A stretch of DNA of 64,000 nt. It comes from UBA7703 sp963667195 (GTDB lineage: Bacteria; Bacillota; Clostridia; Christensenellales; CAG-138). The stretch is taken from assembly GCA_963667195.1 (NCBI GenBank), contig OY762962.1:2046001-2110000 (forward strand), in the 5' to 3' direction. Positions 51,214 through 60,386 of the stretch are shown here, piece by piece. Made by a program: the position numbers and the translations under genes. The notes beneath the pieces were generated by a model that did no database searches, was not told the origin of the DNA, and saw only the letters and a program-made list of their open reading frames with translations. How positions within the stretch are numbered: position 1 is the first letter of the stretch; each line of letters opens with the position of its first letter.

Positions 51214-52434
51214 ATGAAAACATTTAGCCGTTGCTGGGCAATTATCGATCTTGACGTTATCGAAAATAATGTCAGGGAACTGAAGGAATTGATACCTGCC
51301 GATTGTCGGTTTATGGCGGTAATCAAGGCTGAAGGGTACGGACTTGGGATGCTACCAGTCGCAGAGGCTTGTCTTGCGGGAGGCGCAAATTGGTTTGGTG
51401 TAGCAACGCTTCGGGAAGCCGTTGAACTTCGGCAAGCTGGTATTGAAGAGCCGATTCTTGTATTAGGGGTTACTCCTCCCAGCTGGGCAAAGGAACTTTC
51501 AGAATTCCATATTGCACAAACAGTTCCATCGCTTGAATACGCGCGGCAACTCTCGGAAAATCTGAACAAGGATTGCGAGCCGATCGCGGCCCACATCAAG
51601 ATAGACACTGGGATGGGCCGTCTAGGGTGGTATACATCTTTAACGACGTTGGATGAAGTTGTCAATGAAATCAAAAAAGTGCATGAGTTGTCTAACATAA
51701 TAATACAAGGTGTTTTTACCCATTTGTCATCCTCCCGTGATGCTTCGATAGAAGCGGTCGGGCATACAAAGAATCAGTTGCAGACTTTTTTAGCATTGTG
51801 TGGAGAAGTTGAAAAAGCAGGTATTCATATTCCACTGCGACACGCTTTAAACACCGGAGGCCTCATTAACTATACTAATTATTCTTTGGAGATGGTTCGT
51901 ATTGGACACATCATCTATGAGAATATTGAGGCCATCGAACCACGCAAATGTAAGCCTGCAATTAAAAGTGCAATCGAGATCAAAGCGTCAATTGCATTCA
52001 TAAAAGAGGTGCCAACTGGCACGGCAATCGGCTATGACAGAATGTATATTACGACTCGTCCGACACGCATAGCCGTACTTGGGCTGGGATATTGCGATGG
52101 GTACAACGCATTTCTGACGAATAAAGGACGAATGCTATTACGTGGTCAATTTGTTCCTGTTATTGGAAGAATTTGCATGGATCAACTGATCATTGATATT
52201 ACAGATATAGCAGAGGCGACTATCGGAGATGTGGTTACAATCGTTGGCAATGATGGTGATAAAAGCATCACGATGTGCCAAATCCTTGGCCAAGCAAAAG
52301 GTATCATGAATGGACCGGTAAGCTCCTGCATTTCCAATAGAATGCAAAGATACTATAGGAAAAACGGCGAAATCATAGCATATGCAGATGCGCGGCTAGA
52401 GTATATTTCATGTAGTGGTGTTCAACTCCCGTAA
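51214..52434 (+). CDS. alr: Alanine racemase-fold PLP enzyme
   Basis: A 406-residue PLP enzyme with the alanine-racemase layout. The PLP Lys38 sits in AVIKAEGYGLG (usual AVVKANAYGHG), the second catalytic base Tyr in GYDRMYIT, and the C-terminal domain has VIGRICMDQLIIDIT. The pocket motifs differ slightly from housekeeping Alr, and the gene sits inside a catabolic transport operon, so the true substrate may be another amino acid, for example serine or a hydroxylated one. It is followed after 63 bases by a PLP aminotransferase. Confidence 0.88.
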   Translation: MKTFSRCWAIIDLDVIENNVRELKELIPADCRFMAVIKAEGYGLGMLPVAEACLAGGANWFGVATLREAVELRQAGIEEPILVLGVTPPSWAKELSEFHIAQTVPSLEYARQLSENLNKDCEPIAAHIKIDTGMGRLGWYTSLTTLDEVVNEIKKVHELSNIIIQGVFTHLSSSRDASIEAVGHTKNQLQTFLALCGEVEKAGIHIPLRHALNTGGLINYTNYSLEMVRIGHIIYENIEAIEPRKCKPAIKSAIEIKASIAFIKEVPTGTAIGYDRMYITTRPTRIAVLGLGYCDGYNAFLTNKGRMLLRGQFVPVIGRICMDQLIIDITDIAEATIGDVVTIVGNDGDKSITMCQILGQAKGIMNGPVSSCISNRMQRYYRKNGEIIAYADARLEYISCSGVQLP

Positions 52435-52497
52435 ACATGAGGGCGGGTAAGAAATTTGATTTCGTCCCTGAAAACGAAATAAATTGCGAGGGAAAAT

Positions 52498-53664
52498 ATG
52501 CAGTTATCAGAATTAGCGAAGAGTATCCATAAATCTAAGATACGCGTGATGTACGATCGTGCAAGGCTTATGGGAGCTGACGATGTCCTCAGCTTCACTG
52601 TGGGGGAGCCGGATTTTGCGACGCCTAAAGAAATTATTGACACGGCAAATAAGTTTTTAAGTATGGGCCTAACCAAGTACACGCCTAACTCTGGCATACA
52701 AGAACTCCGAGATGCTATCGCGGAGAAGTTTTCACCTACAATACGCCCCATCAATCCGCAAACCGAGGTTATGGTCACCATGGGCGCAACAGAAGCCATC
52801 CTTGTGGCGATGCAAGTGGTTTTGAATCCTGGCGATGAAATCATCACGATAGCACCCATGTTTGCTAGCTATTTGAATCAGTTCAAGATTGTTGGTTGTG
52901 TTCCAAAGATTGTTGTAGCTACGGAGGAGAACAAGTTTATACCGACAGCAGAGCAGATAGAGGCGGCTATCGGTCCGCGGACAAAAATGCTTTTGTTGAA
53001 CTCACCATGTAATCCCACGGGTGCTGAGATACCGGCAGCCGAGTTGAAGAGAATTGCAGAAGTTGCGATTCAACACGATCTAGTGGTTATATCGGATGAA
53101 GTATATAAAACGATTCGTTATGGAAATACTCCATATGTGAGCATAGCTTCCTTGCCGGGGATGGCCGAGAGAACTGTCGTGACGGATGCGTTTTCAAAGG
53201 CATATGCAATGGCAGGGTGGCGGCTAGGATTTGCGATTGGACCGGAATGGCTGATTGGAAAGATGCCTTCCACGCACGATGTTACAGTTGCTTGTATCAA
53301 TGCGCCTTTCCAGCATGCTGGAGCGTATGCTCTTCGAAACTGTGATGTTGCGGTAGCAGAGATGCGCGAGAAGTTCCGCCTTCGTAAAGATGTTATCGTG
53401 GCTGGCATTCGCTCAATTTCAGGTCTACGATGCTTGGAACCTGAGGGAGCTTTCTACCTTTGGGTAAATATTCAGGATTTGAATATCAACTCCGACGACT
53501 TTTGCTTTGGTCTACTGGATAAGGAACATGTTGCTGTGGTTCCCGGCAATGGGTTTGGAGAAGCGGGAGAAGGATATGTACGTATTACCTACGCATCAAA
53601 TGAAGAGATGCTCCAAAGAGGGATTGAACGTATCGGCCGATATGTCCGCGGATTGCGCGGATAG
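52498..53664 (+). CDS. Class I/II PLP aminotransferase (AspC/PatA-like)
   Basis: A 388-residue fold-type I aminotransferase: VLSFTVGEPDFATP at the N-terminus, YTPNSGIQELRDAIA, NSPCNPTGAE with the conserved Asn, SDEVYK, and the PLP Lys near residue 233 in DAFSKAYAMAGWRLGF; a conserved Arg near the C-terminus (YVRITYAS) binds the substrate carboxylate. It would convert the amino acid from the racemase into a 2-oxo acid. It precedes a DapA/NanA-family aldolase. Confidence 0.92.
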   Translation: MQLSELAKSIHKSKIRVMYDRARLMGADDVLSFTVGEPDFATPKEIIDTANKFLSMGLTKYTPNSGIQELRDAIAEKFSPTIRPINPQTEVMVTMGATEAILVAMQVVLNPGDEIITIAPMFASYLNQFKIVGCVPKIVVATEENKFIPTAEQIEAAIGPRTKMLLLNSPCNPTGAEIPAAELKRIAEVAIQHDLVVISDEVYKTIRYGNTPYVSIASLPGMAERTVVTDAFSKAYAMAGWRLGFAIGPEWLIGKMPSTHDVTVACINAPFQHAGAYALRNCDVAVAEMREKFRLRKDVIVAGIRSISGLRCLEPEGAFYLWVNIQDLNINSDDFCFGLLDKEHVAVVPGNGFGEAGEGYVRITYASNEEMLQRGIERIGRYVRGLRG

Positions 53665-53733
53665 CACCTTTGATCTTCTGGACAAAAAGTCCACTAGATA
53701 ATATATCAACAATGCATCATATAGGAGGTTCTT

Positions 53734-54645
53734 ATGAGCAAAACGAAAGGCGGCATCATGCCGGCCGCAATGACCATCTGGAATTCTGACGAAACAATCA
53801 ATGTAAAGGGACAAGAGCGGTATCTGCGGTGGCTGATCGATAACGGCGCAGATAACATTTCTGTCGTTGGATCCACCGGAGAAAATATTGCTTACACGAT
53901 GGACGAAGCAAAGCAGATGTATCAGCTTGTCTGCGGATATTTGGCAGGCGAGGTTCCGGTGTACTGCGGAACCGGTCGATACGCCACCCGACAGACCATT
54001 GAGTTGACTAAAGCTGCTGCAGCCGCGGGCGCAGACGGGGCGTTGGTTATCTTGACATACTATATGAAGCCGCATAAACGTGCGGTTATGGATAGTTTCC
54101 GCCGACTCCATAAGGAAGTACCTGAAATCGATATTATGTCCTATAACAATCCTTGGTTTGCGGGCGTTGAGCTCACTGCAAATGACGTCAAAGAACTGAT
54201 GGATGAAGGCGTTTGGCGGTCAATTAAGTCGGCACACGGTGATGTGAATCGTATTCATGATTTAAAAAACACCTGTGGCGATGATCTGGTTGTCATGTAT
54301 GGACATGATTACGCACCTATGGAGGCTTTTTTTGCAGGTGCTGACGGTTGGCTCTCTGGTTTGCCTGCTGTTTTTCCGAGATTCTGCCGTAAGTTGTACG
54401 AAACTTGCGCGGTTGAAAAGGATGTAGTTAAGGGGCGTGCGCTTTGGGCAAAGATGAAGCCATTCATTGATTACTTTTATACCTACTACACTGGGGACCC
54501 CCATTGGCAAGAGATCTTTAAGTATGTTCTGAAACTCCAAGGCCTAGATTATGCAGGAATGCCGCGGTCTCCGCTTGGCGATCTGGCAATGGAAGAAAAG
54601 AAAAAGGTCGAGAAAATCATGCGTGATATCGCTGATGTTTTGTAA
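53734..54645 (+). CDS. DapA/NanA-family aldolase (class I, Schiff-base)
   Basis: A 303-residue TIM barrel of the N-acetylneuraminate lyase / dihydrodipicolinate synthase family. The pyruvate-binding loop reads GSTGENIAYT, catalytic Tyr137 is in MSYNNPW and the Schiff-base Lys165 in SIKSAHGD. Housekeeping DapA usually reads GTTGE and GIKEASGD, so this is a divergent member. In a catabolic operon after a racemase and an aminotransferase, retro-aldol cleavage of a 4-hydroxy-2-oxo acid into pyruvate and an aldehyde is the best inference. AGGAGG precedes the ATG. Confidence 0.9.
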   Translation: MSKTKGGIMPAAMTIWNSDETINVKGQERYLRWLIDNGADNISVVGSTGENIAYTMDEAKQMYQLVCGYLAGEVPVYCGTGRYATRQTIELTKAAAAAGADGALVILTYYMKPHKRAVMDSFRRLHKEVPEIDIMSYNNPWFAGVELTANDVKELMDEGVWRSIKSAHGDVNRIHDLKNTCGDDLVVMYGHDYAPMEAFFAGADGWLSGLPAVFPRFCRKLYETCAVEKDVVKGRALWAKMKPFIDYFYTYYTGDPHWQEIFKYVLKLQGLDYAGMPRSPLGDLAMEEKKKVEKIMRDIADVL

Positions 54646-54732
54646 GAAATAGTCCACAGGATGAATCAGTGTTTCAGATACGCGAAAAACATACAGTGGG
54701 GCAATAGCTCTGAAAAGATTATCTGAAATAGT

Positions 54733-54767
54733 GCAACTGACGCTGCCGATTTGGCGGTGTCAGTTGC
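54733..54767 (+). terminator. Stem-loop after the aldolase gene
   Basis: GCAACTGAC (54733-54741) pairs with GTCAGTTGC (54759-54767), extended by GCTGCC/TGGCGGT inside. No T-run follows. It is the only clear structure in the 54646-54967 gap; no gene is seen there. Confidence 0.65.
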
Positions 54768-54967
54768 TGTCTATAAAGCTGTTTAGTGCTTCAAGGTAGA
54801 TTTATCGATTTAGCGCACTCAAAAACAATAGGCAAGCAAGATCATTCGCCCCGCGTATAAGTCGATTCAGGCGGAGCGAGCGTATGCTGCGCTGGAGGAG
54901 CGATAACACAAGGCGGCGGGAGCAAATCGCCGCAGAGAATTCATCAAAAAATCAGGAGTAAAGGGCA

Positions 54968-56314
54968 ATGAACGCTTATATCGAACGAGTCTTAGGAGAC
55001 GTCAAGAAGAAAAACGCAGGGGAACCGGAATTTTTGCAGACGGTGGAAGAAGTGTATTCTTCGCTGGAAGCGGTGGTGAACAAGCATCCGGAATATGAAA
55101 AACTCGGACTGTTGGAGCGCATGGCGGAGCCGGAGCGCGCGATTTCGTTTCGCGTGACCTGGGTGGACGACGCGGGTCGGGTACAGACCAACCGCGGATA
55201 TCGCGTGCAGTTCAACGGCGCGATCGGGCCTTACAAAGGTGGCCTGCGCTTCCATTCGAGCGTGAACCTCTCGATCATGAAGTTCCTGGGCTTTGAGCAG
55301 ACCTTCAAAAACAGCCTGACCAGCCTGCCGATCGGCGGCGCAAAGGGCGGCAGCGACTTCGACCCGCGCGGCAAGAGCGACGGCGAAGTGATGCGCTTCT
55401 GCCAGGCGTTTATGACGGAACTCTATCGCCACATCGGGCCGGACATTGACGTGCCCGCGGGCGACATCGGCGTGGGCGGCCGCGAGATCGGCTATCTCTA
55501 CGGACAGTATCGCAGAGTCAAGGGCGCGTTCGAAAACGGCGTGCTCACGGGCAAGGGCATGAGCTACGGCGGTAGCCTGATTCGCCCCGAAGCGACCGGC
55601 TACGGCGCGGTATATTACGTCAACGAAGTATTCAAACACGAAGGCGACAAGATGGAAGGCAAGACCTTCGCGCTCTCCGGTTTCGGCAACGTGACCTGGG
55701 GCGTGGCGAAGAAGCTCGAAGAGCTCGGCGCCATGGCAGTCACGCTCTCCGGCCCGGACGGATACATCTACGATCCCAAGGGCGTCACCGGTAAGAAGGT
55801 CGAGTACCTGCTTGAGATGCGCGCCAGCGGCAGAGACAAGGTGAAGGATTACGCGGATCGTTACGGCTGCGCGTTCTATCCGGGTGAAAAACCCTGGGGT
55901 GTGCAGGCGGATGTGTATATGCCATGCGCCACGCAGAATGACGTGAACATCAACAGCGCAAAGAAGATCGCAGCCTCCGGTTCGAAGTATTACATCGAGG
56001 TCGCGAACATGCCGACGACGAACGATGCGCTGAACTTCCTGATGGAACAAAAGCACCTGATCGTGGCACCGAGCAAGGCGGTCAACGCGGGCGGCGTTGC
56101 GACCAGCGCGCTCGAGATGAGCCAGAACAGCCAGCGTCTGAGCTGGAGCGCGGAAGAAGTGGACGACAAGCTTCATACGATCATGAAGAACATCCACGAC
56201 AATTCCGCCAAGGCCGCGGAAGAGAACGGGCTCGGCTACAACCTCGTCGCGGGCGCGAACATCGCGGGCTTTGCGAAGGTCGCGGATGCCATGATTGCGC
56301 AGGGGATTTTCTAA
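54968..56314 (+). CDS. gdhA: NADP-type glutamate dehydrogenase
   Basis: A 448-residue enzyme of normal length: PYKGGLRFHSSVNLSIMKFLGFEQ, catalytic Lys in PIGGAKGGSDFDP, DVPAGDIGVGGREIGYLYG and the Rossmann motif LSGFGNVTWG. It aminates 2-oxoglutarate with ammonium and reduced cofactor. The gene is markedly GC-rich and codon-biased compared with the operon before it, in keeping with high expression; this also leaves the antisense strand open for 448 codons. AGGAG precedes the ATG, and tandem terminators follow. Confidence 0.97.
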   Translation: MNAYIERVLGDVKKKNAGEPEFLQTVEEVYSSLEAVVNKHPEYEKLGLLERMAEPERAISFRVTWVDDAGRVQTNRGYRVQFNGAIGPYKGGLRFHSSVNLSIMKFLGFEQTFKNSLTSLPIGGAKGGSDFDPRGKSDGEVMRFCQAFMTELYRHIGPDIDVPAGDIGVGGREIGYLYGQYRRVKGAFENGVLTGKGMSYGGSLIRPEATGYGAVYYVNEVFKHEGDKMEGKTFALSGFGNVTWGVAKKLEELGAMAVTLSGPDGYIYDPKGVTGKKVEYLLEMRASGRDKVKDYADRYGCAFYPGEKPWGVQADVYMPCATQNDVNINSAKKIAASGSKYYIEVANMPTTNDALNFLMEQKHLIVAPSKAVNAGGVATSALEMSQNSQRLSWSAEEVDDKLHTIMKNIHDNSAKAAEENGLGYNLVAGANIAGFAKVADAMIAQGIF

Positions 56315-56320
56315 GGAATT

Positions 56321-56401
56321 ACAAACGCCCGCTTCCAAAGGGAAGCGGGCGTTTGTATGCCCAAACCCCGATTTCAGTGAACTGGAATCGGGGTTTTTAT
56401 C
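56321..56401 (+). terminator. Tandem terminators after gdhA
   Basis: First stem: ACAAACGCCCGCTTCC (56321-56336) with GGAAGCGGGCGTTTGT (56341-56356), 16 perfect pairs. Second stem: AAACCCCGATT (from 56364) with AATCGGGGTTT, followed by TTTTTAT. Confidence 0.9.
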
Positions 56402-56495
56402 GACCTACTATTCATTGAAGAACATGCATGATACATTGAAATACTCTTTGAAACGGCTGTAAATACTATAGTCAATCAGATGACATCCAGGACAA

Positions 56496-57509
56496 CTAGA
56501 TGGGAAAATGATGTACGCTACTGCGTTCTATTAATTCTGTTGAAACCTCCATTTTGATGATTTCCTTCGTCTCGTTGTTGATGTTAGCAATCAGCCGATC
56601 CAGTGCTAGCATGCCAAGGCGCTGCTTAGGGACGCGCATCGTTGTCAGCTTTGGTTCGATGATTTCACACAAAGGCATTATATCGTCAAATCCGACGACA
56701 GAAATATCTTCCGGAAGAAGAATCCCTTTTTCCTTTAATGCTTTCATACAGGAAATAGCGATAATGTCGTTGTCTGCGAAAAACGCTGTTGGTAACTTTG
56801 GCGATTTGCTCAAGATCGCTTTCATGTCGTTATATGCGCCTTCCGATGTCGGCTCCACATCGAAAACGAATTCCGTCTTCTTTTGAGCTCCCAATCCCTT
56901 CAGAAAACCTTCTTCTCGCTCCAGAAAGTTCTTAATCCGAATTTTTGACCGGAGATAGCCAATCTGTTCGTGCCCATGGCTCACAAGGTAAGAGGTTGCA
57001 TCAAAAGCTCCCTGAACATTATTGATCACAATAGTATCGTGATGACGACGTTCAAAGTATGCATCGAGAACGACTGTTGGAAGATTGAGCGACGCGAACA
57101 TATCCATATTACTAGAGTTCATTTCTGTTGCTAGTATAAGCAGACCGGAACTTCCGGAACTACGTATACTGTTTAATTGATCGTCCGTGTCAGCGGTTTC
57201 GTTGAAATAGGTAATTTGCAGGCTAAATCCAAATTTTTTTGCTTCGAAATCGATCCCTTCAATCAACTGAGAAAAGAAGGGGGTATCGCTCACAACTTTG
57301 CCATGCTTCTTGTATATGATGAAATGGATACTCGATGGATTTCCCGAGGGAATACGCCGTTTTGGAAGGTTTAAACCTATTTTCTCGGCTTCTTTTAGCA
57401 CCAGCTGTTTCGTTTGTTCACTCACACCTGGCCTGTTATTTAGTACCATCGATACTGTCGAGGCGGATATATTCAAAGATTTGGCCAATTCTTTTGCAGT
57501 TGGTGCCAT
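56496..57509 (-). CDS. LacI-family transcriptional regulator
   Basis: A 337-residue repressor: HTH APTAKELAKSLNISASTVSMVLNNRPG, then the effector domain (VVLDAYFERRHHDTIVINNVQGAFDATSYLVSHGHEQIGYL; VVGFDDIMPLCEIIEPKLTTMRVPKQ). The start at 57509 has AGAGGA about 9 bases upstream, while for the ATG at 57521 the site would abut the codon. It is divergent from the importer at 57853 and likely represses it. It converges with gdhA. Confidence 0.92.
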   Translation of the reverse strand: MAPTAKELAKSLNISASTVSMVLNNRPGVSEQTKQLVLKEAEKIGLNLPKRRIPSGNPSSIHFIIYKKHGKVVSDTPFFSQLIEGIDFEAKKFGFSLQITYFNETADTDDQLNSIRSSGSSGLLILATEMNSSNMDMFASLNLPTVVLDAYFERRHHDTIVINNVQGAFDATSYLVSHGHEQIGYLRSKIRIKNFLEREEGFLKGLGAQKKTEFVFDVEPTSEGAYNDMKAILSKSPKLPTAFFADNDIIAISCMKALKEKGILLPEDISVVGFDDIMPLCEIIEPKLTTMRVPKQRLGMLALDRLIANINNETKEIIKMEVSTELIERSSVHHFPI

Positions 57510-57627
57510 ATTGGTAGTCATCCTCTATCGTTTGATTTATTAAAATTCTTATAAATATAGTATAGTAAAACGGATCAAACAAGTCAACAGGGATGAAGGT
57601 GAATTTATTAAATTTGGTGCTTATGTT

Positions 57628-57775
57628 TAAACGGTTTAGAAATTTATATAGAAATTACTTCAAATTACAGGCCAAATTCTATAGTAAAACGACAATGATT
57701 TGAAGTATGCTGGAAAATTCAATAAATATTGTTAAATAAATTGTTGACATTTAATAATTATTGAATTACTATAAT
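57628..57775 (+). promoter_or_regulatory. LacI-type operator candidate and promoter of the 57.9 kb operon
   Basis: TAAAC-G-GTTTA (57628-57638) is a perfect inverted repeat within TTTAAACGGTTTAGA, typical of LacI-family sites; TAAAACGGATCAAAC near 57566 is a weaker match. TTGACA (57744-57749) with TACTAT (57767-57772, 17-base spacer) or TATAAT (57770-57775, 20-base spacer) is the likely promoter. The gap 57510-57852 holds no gene. Confidence 0.68.
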
Positions 57776-57852
57776 CATGCATTAGCAAACACGTCTTGTA
57801 ATTTTCGAAATCAAGTGTGACCGCGCATACAAAACAAATTTGGGGTGAATAA

Positions 57853-59352
57853 GTGGAAAACAACACGCTTTTAAGGATTTGTCATGTTTACAAATCATTT
57901 GCTTCGACCAAAGCGCTGGCGGATGTGTCGTTTGAAATTGGCAGAGGTGAAATCCGCGGTGTTATCGGAGAAAACGGGTCGGGTAAAAGTACACTTGCCT
58001 CCATCATTGCTGGAATTCAGCAGGCAGATTCCGGAGAGATGACTTTGGATGAAGTATCATTCCAGCCAGAAAGCCCCGTGGATGCCAACAAAAAAGGCGT
58101 TGCATTGGTTATGCAGGAAATCGGTACGATCAGCGGGATATCAGTTGCAGCGAACTTGTTTGCCGGAAAAGAAGAGCAGTTTTCGAAATTCGGTATTTTG
58201 AATTACAGCAGGATGTATGACGCATCTAGAGAAGCCTTGATGAAGGTAGGAACGGGCGCCATCGATCCATCTGTCAATGTGGAAGCACTGAATCTGGAAG
58301 ATCGTAAAGTAATTGAAATTGCAAAAGCGTTTGCAGATACAACAAAGTTGTTGATTATTGATGAAACCTCGAATGCGCTTGCAAAACGAGGCAGAGATAT
58401 CCTATATAAAGTAATCGCGGAAATGAAGTCTAGGGGCGGTTCCGTCATCTTTATCACGCATGATTTATCAGAACTGATCCAAATCTGCGATTCCGTTACA
58501 ATTCTACGCGACGGTGTATATATTGACACGCTATACGGAGAAGAAATGGAGCTTGATGCATTAAAGCGGATGATGGTTGGGCGAGAAATGCAGGGGGAGT
58601 TCTACCGAAGCGATTTTGAAGGAAGTAATACAGGGGAGAAAATACTCCAAGTCAAAAACCTCTGTTCGGACGTGCTTCACGATGTGTCCTTTGATTTATT
58701 TGCCGGAGAGATTCTTGGGATAGGAGGGTTGGCAGATTGCGGAATGCATGAAGTTGGGAAGATTATTTTCGGCTTGAAAAAAGCCGCTGCGGGCTCTGTA
58801 GTTGCGCTGATAAGCGGGGACCGGATTCAAAAACCGAAACATGCTATTCAAAACAGCATAGGCTATATCTCGAAAAATCGCGATACCGAGGCGCTTGTTT
58901 TGCCATGTAGTGTTCGTGACAACGTTTGTATTGCCTCCCTCGGCAAACTATCACGCTTCGGTATTATTACAAAAAGGGCCGAGAAGAACTTCGTTGCATC
59001 GTTAGCTGAAAAGTTAAGCATCAAAATGCGTGGAATGAACCAGTATGCAGCCTATCTAAGCGGCGGCAACAAGCAAAAGGTCGTTCTGGCAAAGTGGCTG
59101 GGCAATGGTTCAAAAATTCTGGTAATGGATTGCCCAACCCGCGGGATAGATATTGGCGTTAAAGAAGCGATCTACAAACTCATGATGGAACTAAAAAAGC
59201 AGGGGCACGCGATGATTATGATATCGGAAGAACTTCCGGAACTCATCGGAATGAGCGATCGCGTAATCATCATGAATCATGGAAAAATCAGCGGTTCATT
59301 TGAAAGAGGCAAGGAAATCACGGAAGATTTGGTCATTAAATACATGATTTAA
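57853..59352 (+). CDS. Sugar/nucleoside ABC transporter ATP-binding protein (RbsA type)
   Basis: A 499-residue protein with two NBDs. NBD1: Walker A GENGSGKST, Walker B LLIIDETSNAL, with Thr instead of the usual Pro after Glu. NBD2: the P-loop region reads GLADCGMHE (no GK[ST]), the signature LSGGNKQKV is normal, and Walker B reads VMDCPTRGID, with Cys where the catalytic Glu usually stands. NBD1 still pairs with a good NBD2 signature, so one ATP site should work. GTG start with GGGGTGA upstream. First gene of the operon. Confidence 0.93.
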   Translation: MENNTLLRICHVYKSFASTKALADVSFEIGRGEIRGVIGENGSGKSTLASIIAGIQQADSGEMTLDEVSFQPESPVDANKKGVALVMQEIGTISGISVAANLFAGKEEQFSKFGILNYSRMYDASREALMKVGTGAIDPSVNVEALNLEDRKVIEIAKAFADTTKLLIIDETSNALAKRGRDILYKVIAEMKSRGGSVIFITHDLSELIQICDSVTILRDGVYIDTLYGEEMELDALKRMMVGREMQGEFYRSDFEGSNTGEKILQVKNLCSDVLHDVSFDLFAGEILGIGGLADCGMHEVGKIIFGLKKAAAGSVVALISGDRIQKPKHAIQNSIGYISKNRDTEALVLPCSVRDNVCIASLGKLSRFGIITKRAEKNFVASLAEKLSIKMRGMNQYAAYLSGGNKQKVVLAKWLGNGSKILVMDCPTRGIDIGVKEAIYKLMMELKKQGHAMIMISEELPELIGMSDRVIIMNHGKISGSFERGKEITEDLVIKYMI

Positions 59353-59370
59353 CGGAAGGAACGGGATGTC

Positions 59371-60333
59371 GTGAAACAGCAGATTGAACTGAAAGCGCCA
59401 AAACAATCGATTGATGCAGGAGGGGTTTTTGCTAAGATATTTCCGTTTTTAGGGTTATGTCTTGTGGGCGTATTTTTCTCGATCATGACAAAAGGAATGT
59501 TGATTAGCGGGAAGAATATACAAAGAATTATGATTCAGTCGCTTCCAATGATGGTTGGTACAATCGGCGCAACATTTGTTTTTTCACAAAATATTCTAGA
59601 TATGTCGATGGGATCAATCGTAGGGCTTTCTGCTGCGATGGCTGCGTATGCTTCGAAAGTTCATCCGGTCCTATCAATCATCGCGGCGCTTTTTACCGGC
59701 ATAATCATAGGGTTGGCCAACGGTACGCTGCACGGGATATTAAAAATCAATCCTATTATTTCGACAATGGCCGTCTCCTTTATCATACGCGGGTTGATGC
59801 AACCAATCTGCGATTACGGTAGTGTTGGTGCTGCGCCAGAGATACTCAAATGGAACGACAATTCGATTAAGATCGGCACTACAGTCGTATTGTTTTTGAT
59901 CGGATATATTCTCTTCGAATATACGGCGCTGGGTAAGAAATGTAAAATTGTTGGTTCCAGCGAGATAGCAGCAACACAATCAGGGATCAATGTAAAGCGA
60001 ATCAAGATAACAGGGTACCTGATTACTGGCATCGCTGCATCCATTGCGGGCTATCTGATGCTGCTTCGTTCTGGCACTGCGCTTCCCGCAACTGGAAACC
60101 TGTTTGAGTTCGATGTGGTCATCGCGCTGGTATTGGGCGGAATGCCGATCGTAGGAGGCTCGGAATCAAGAATCCGCAGCGCAGTGATCGGAACGCTGAT
60201 TCTTACGGTTTTAACAAATGGCATGACGCTTTGGGGAATTGAAGAATATCCGCAACAGATTACAAAAGGTTTAATTTTTCTGATCGTACTTGCAATTTCG
60301 TTTGCGTTCAAAAAAAGGATTAGGGGTCAATGA
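59371..60333 (+). CDS. Sugar/nucleoside ABC permease (RbsC type), first copy
   Basis: A 320-residue membrane protein with eight or more segments and the family motif FSQNILDMSMGSIVGLSAAM near residue 70, and GGMPIVGGSESRIRSAVIG near 250. GTG start, 18 bases after the ATPase gene. A second permease of the same family is encoded at 61691, so the pore is probably a heterodimer, as in some nucleoside importers. Confidence 0.92.
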   Translation: MKQQIELKAPKQSIDAGGVFAKIFPFLGLCLVGVFFSIMTKGMLISGKNIQRIMIQSLPMMVGTIGATFVFSQNILDMSMGSIVGLSAAMAAYASKVHPVLSIIAALFTGIIIGLANGTLHGILKINPIISTMAVSFIIRGLMQPICDYGSVGAAPEILKWNDNSIKIGTTVVLFLIGYILFEYTALGKKCKIVGSSEIAATQSGINVKRIKITGYLITGIAASIAGYLMLLRSGTALPATGNLFEFDVVIALVLGGMPIVGGSESRIRSAVIGTLILTVLTNGMTLWGIEEYPQQITKGLIFLIVLAISFAFKKRIRGQ

Positions 60334-60386
60334 TGCCGACATCGTCGCGGGATGGCGGAATCATAAAATAAAAACAGGAGGAAACC

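Noticed and set aside
54992..56338. Open frame of 448 codons antisense to gdhA
   Set aside because: Same reason: an artefact of strong GC-rich codon bias in gdhA; no recognisable domains.
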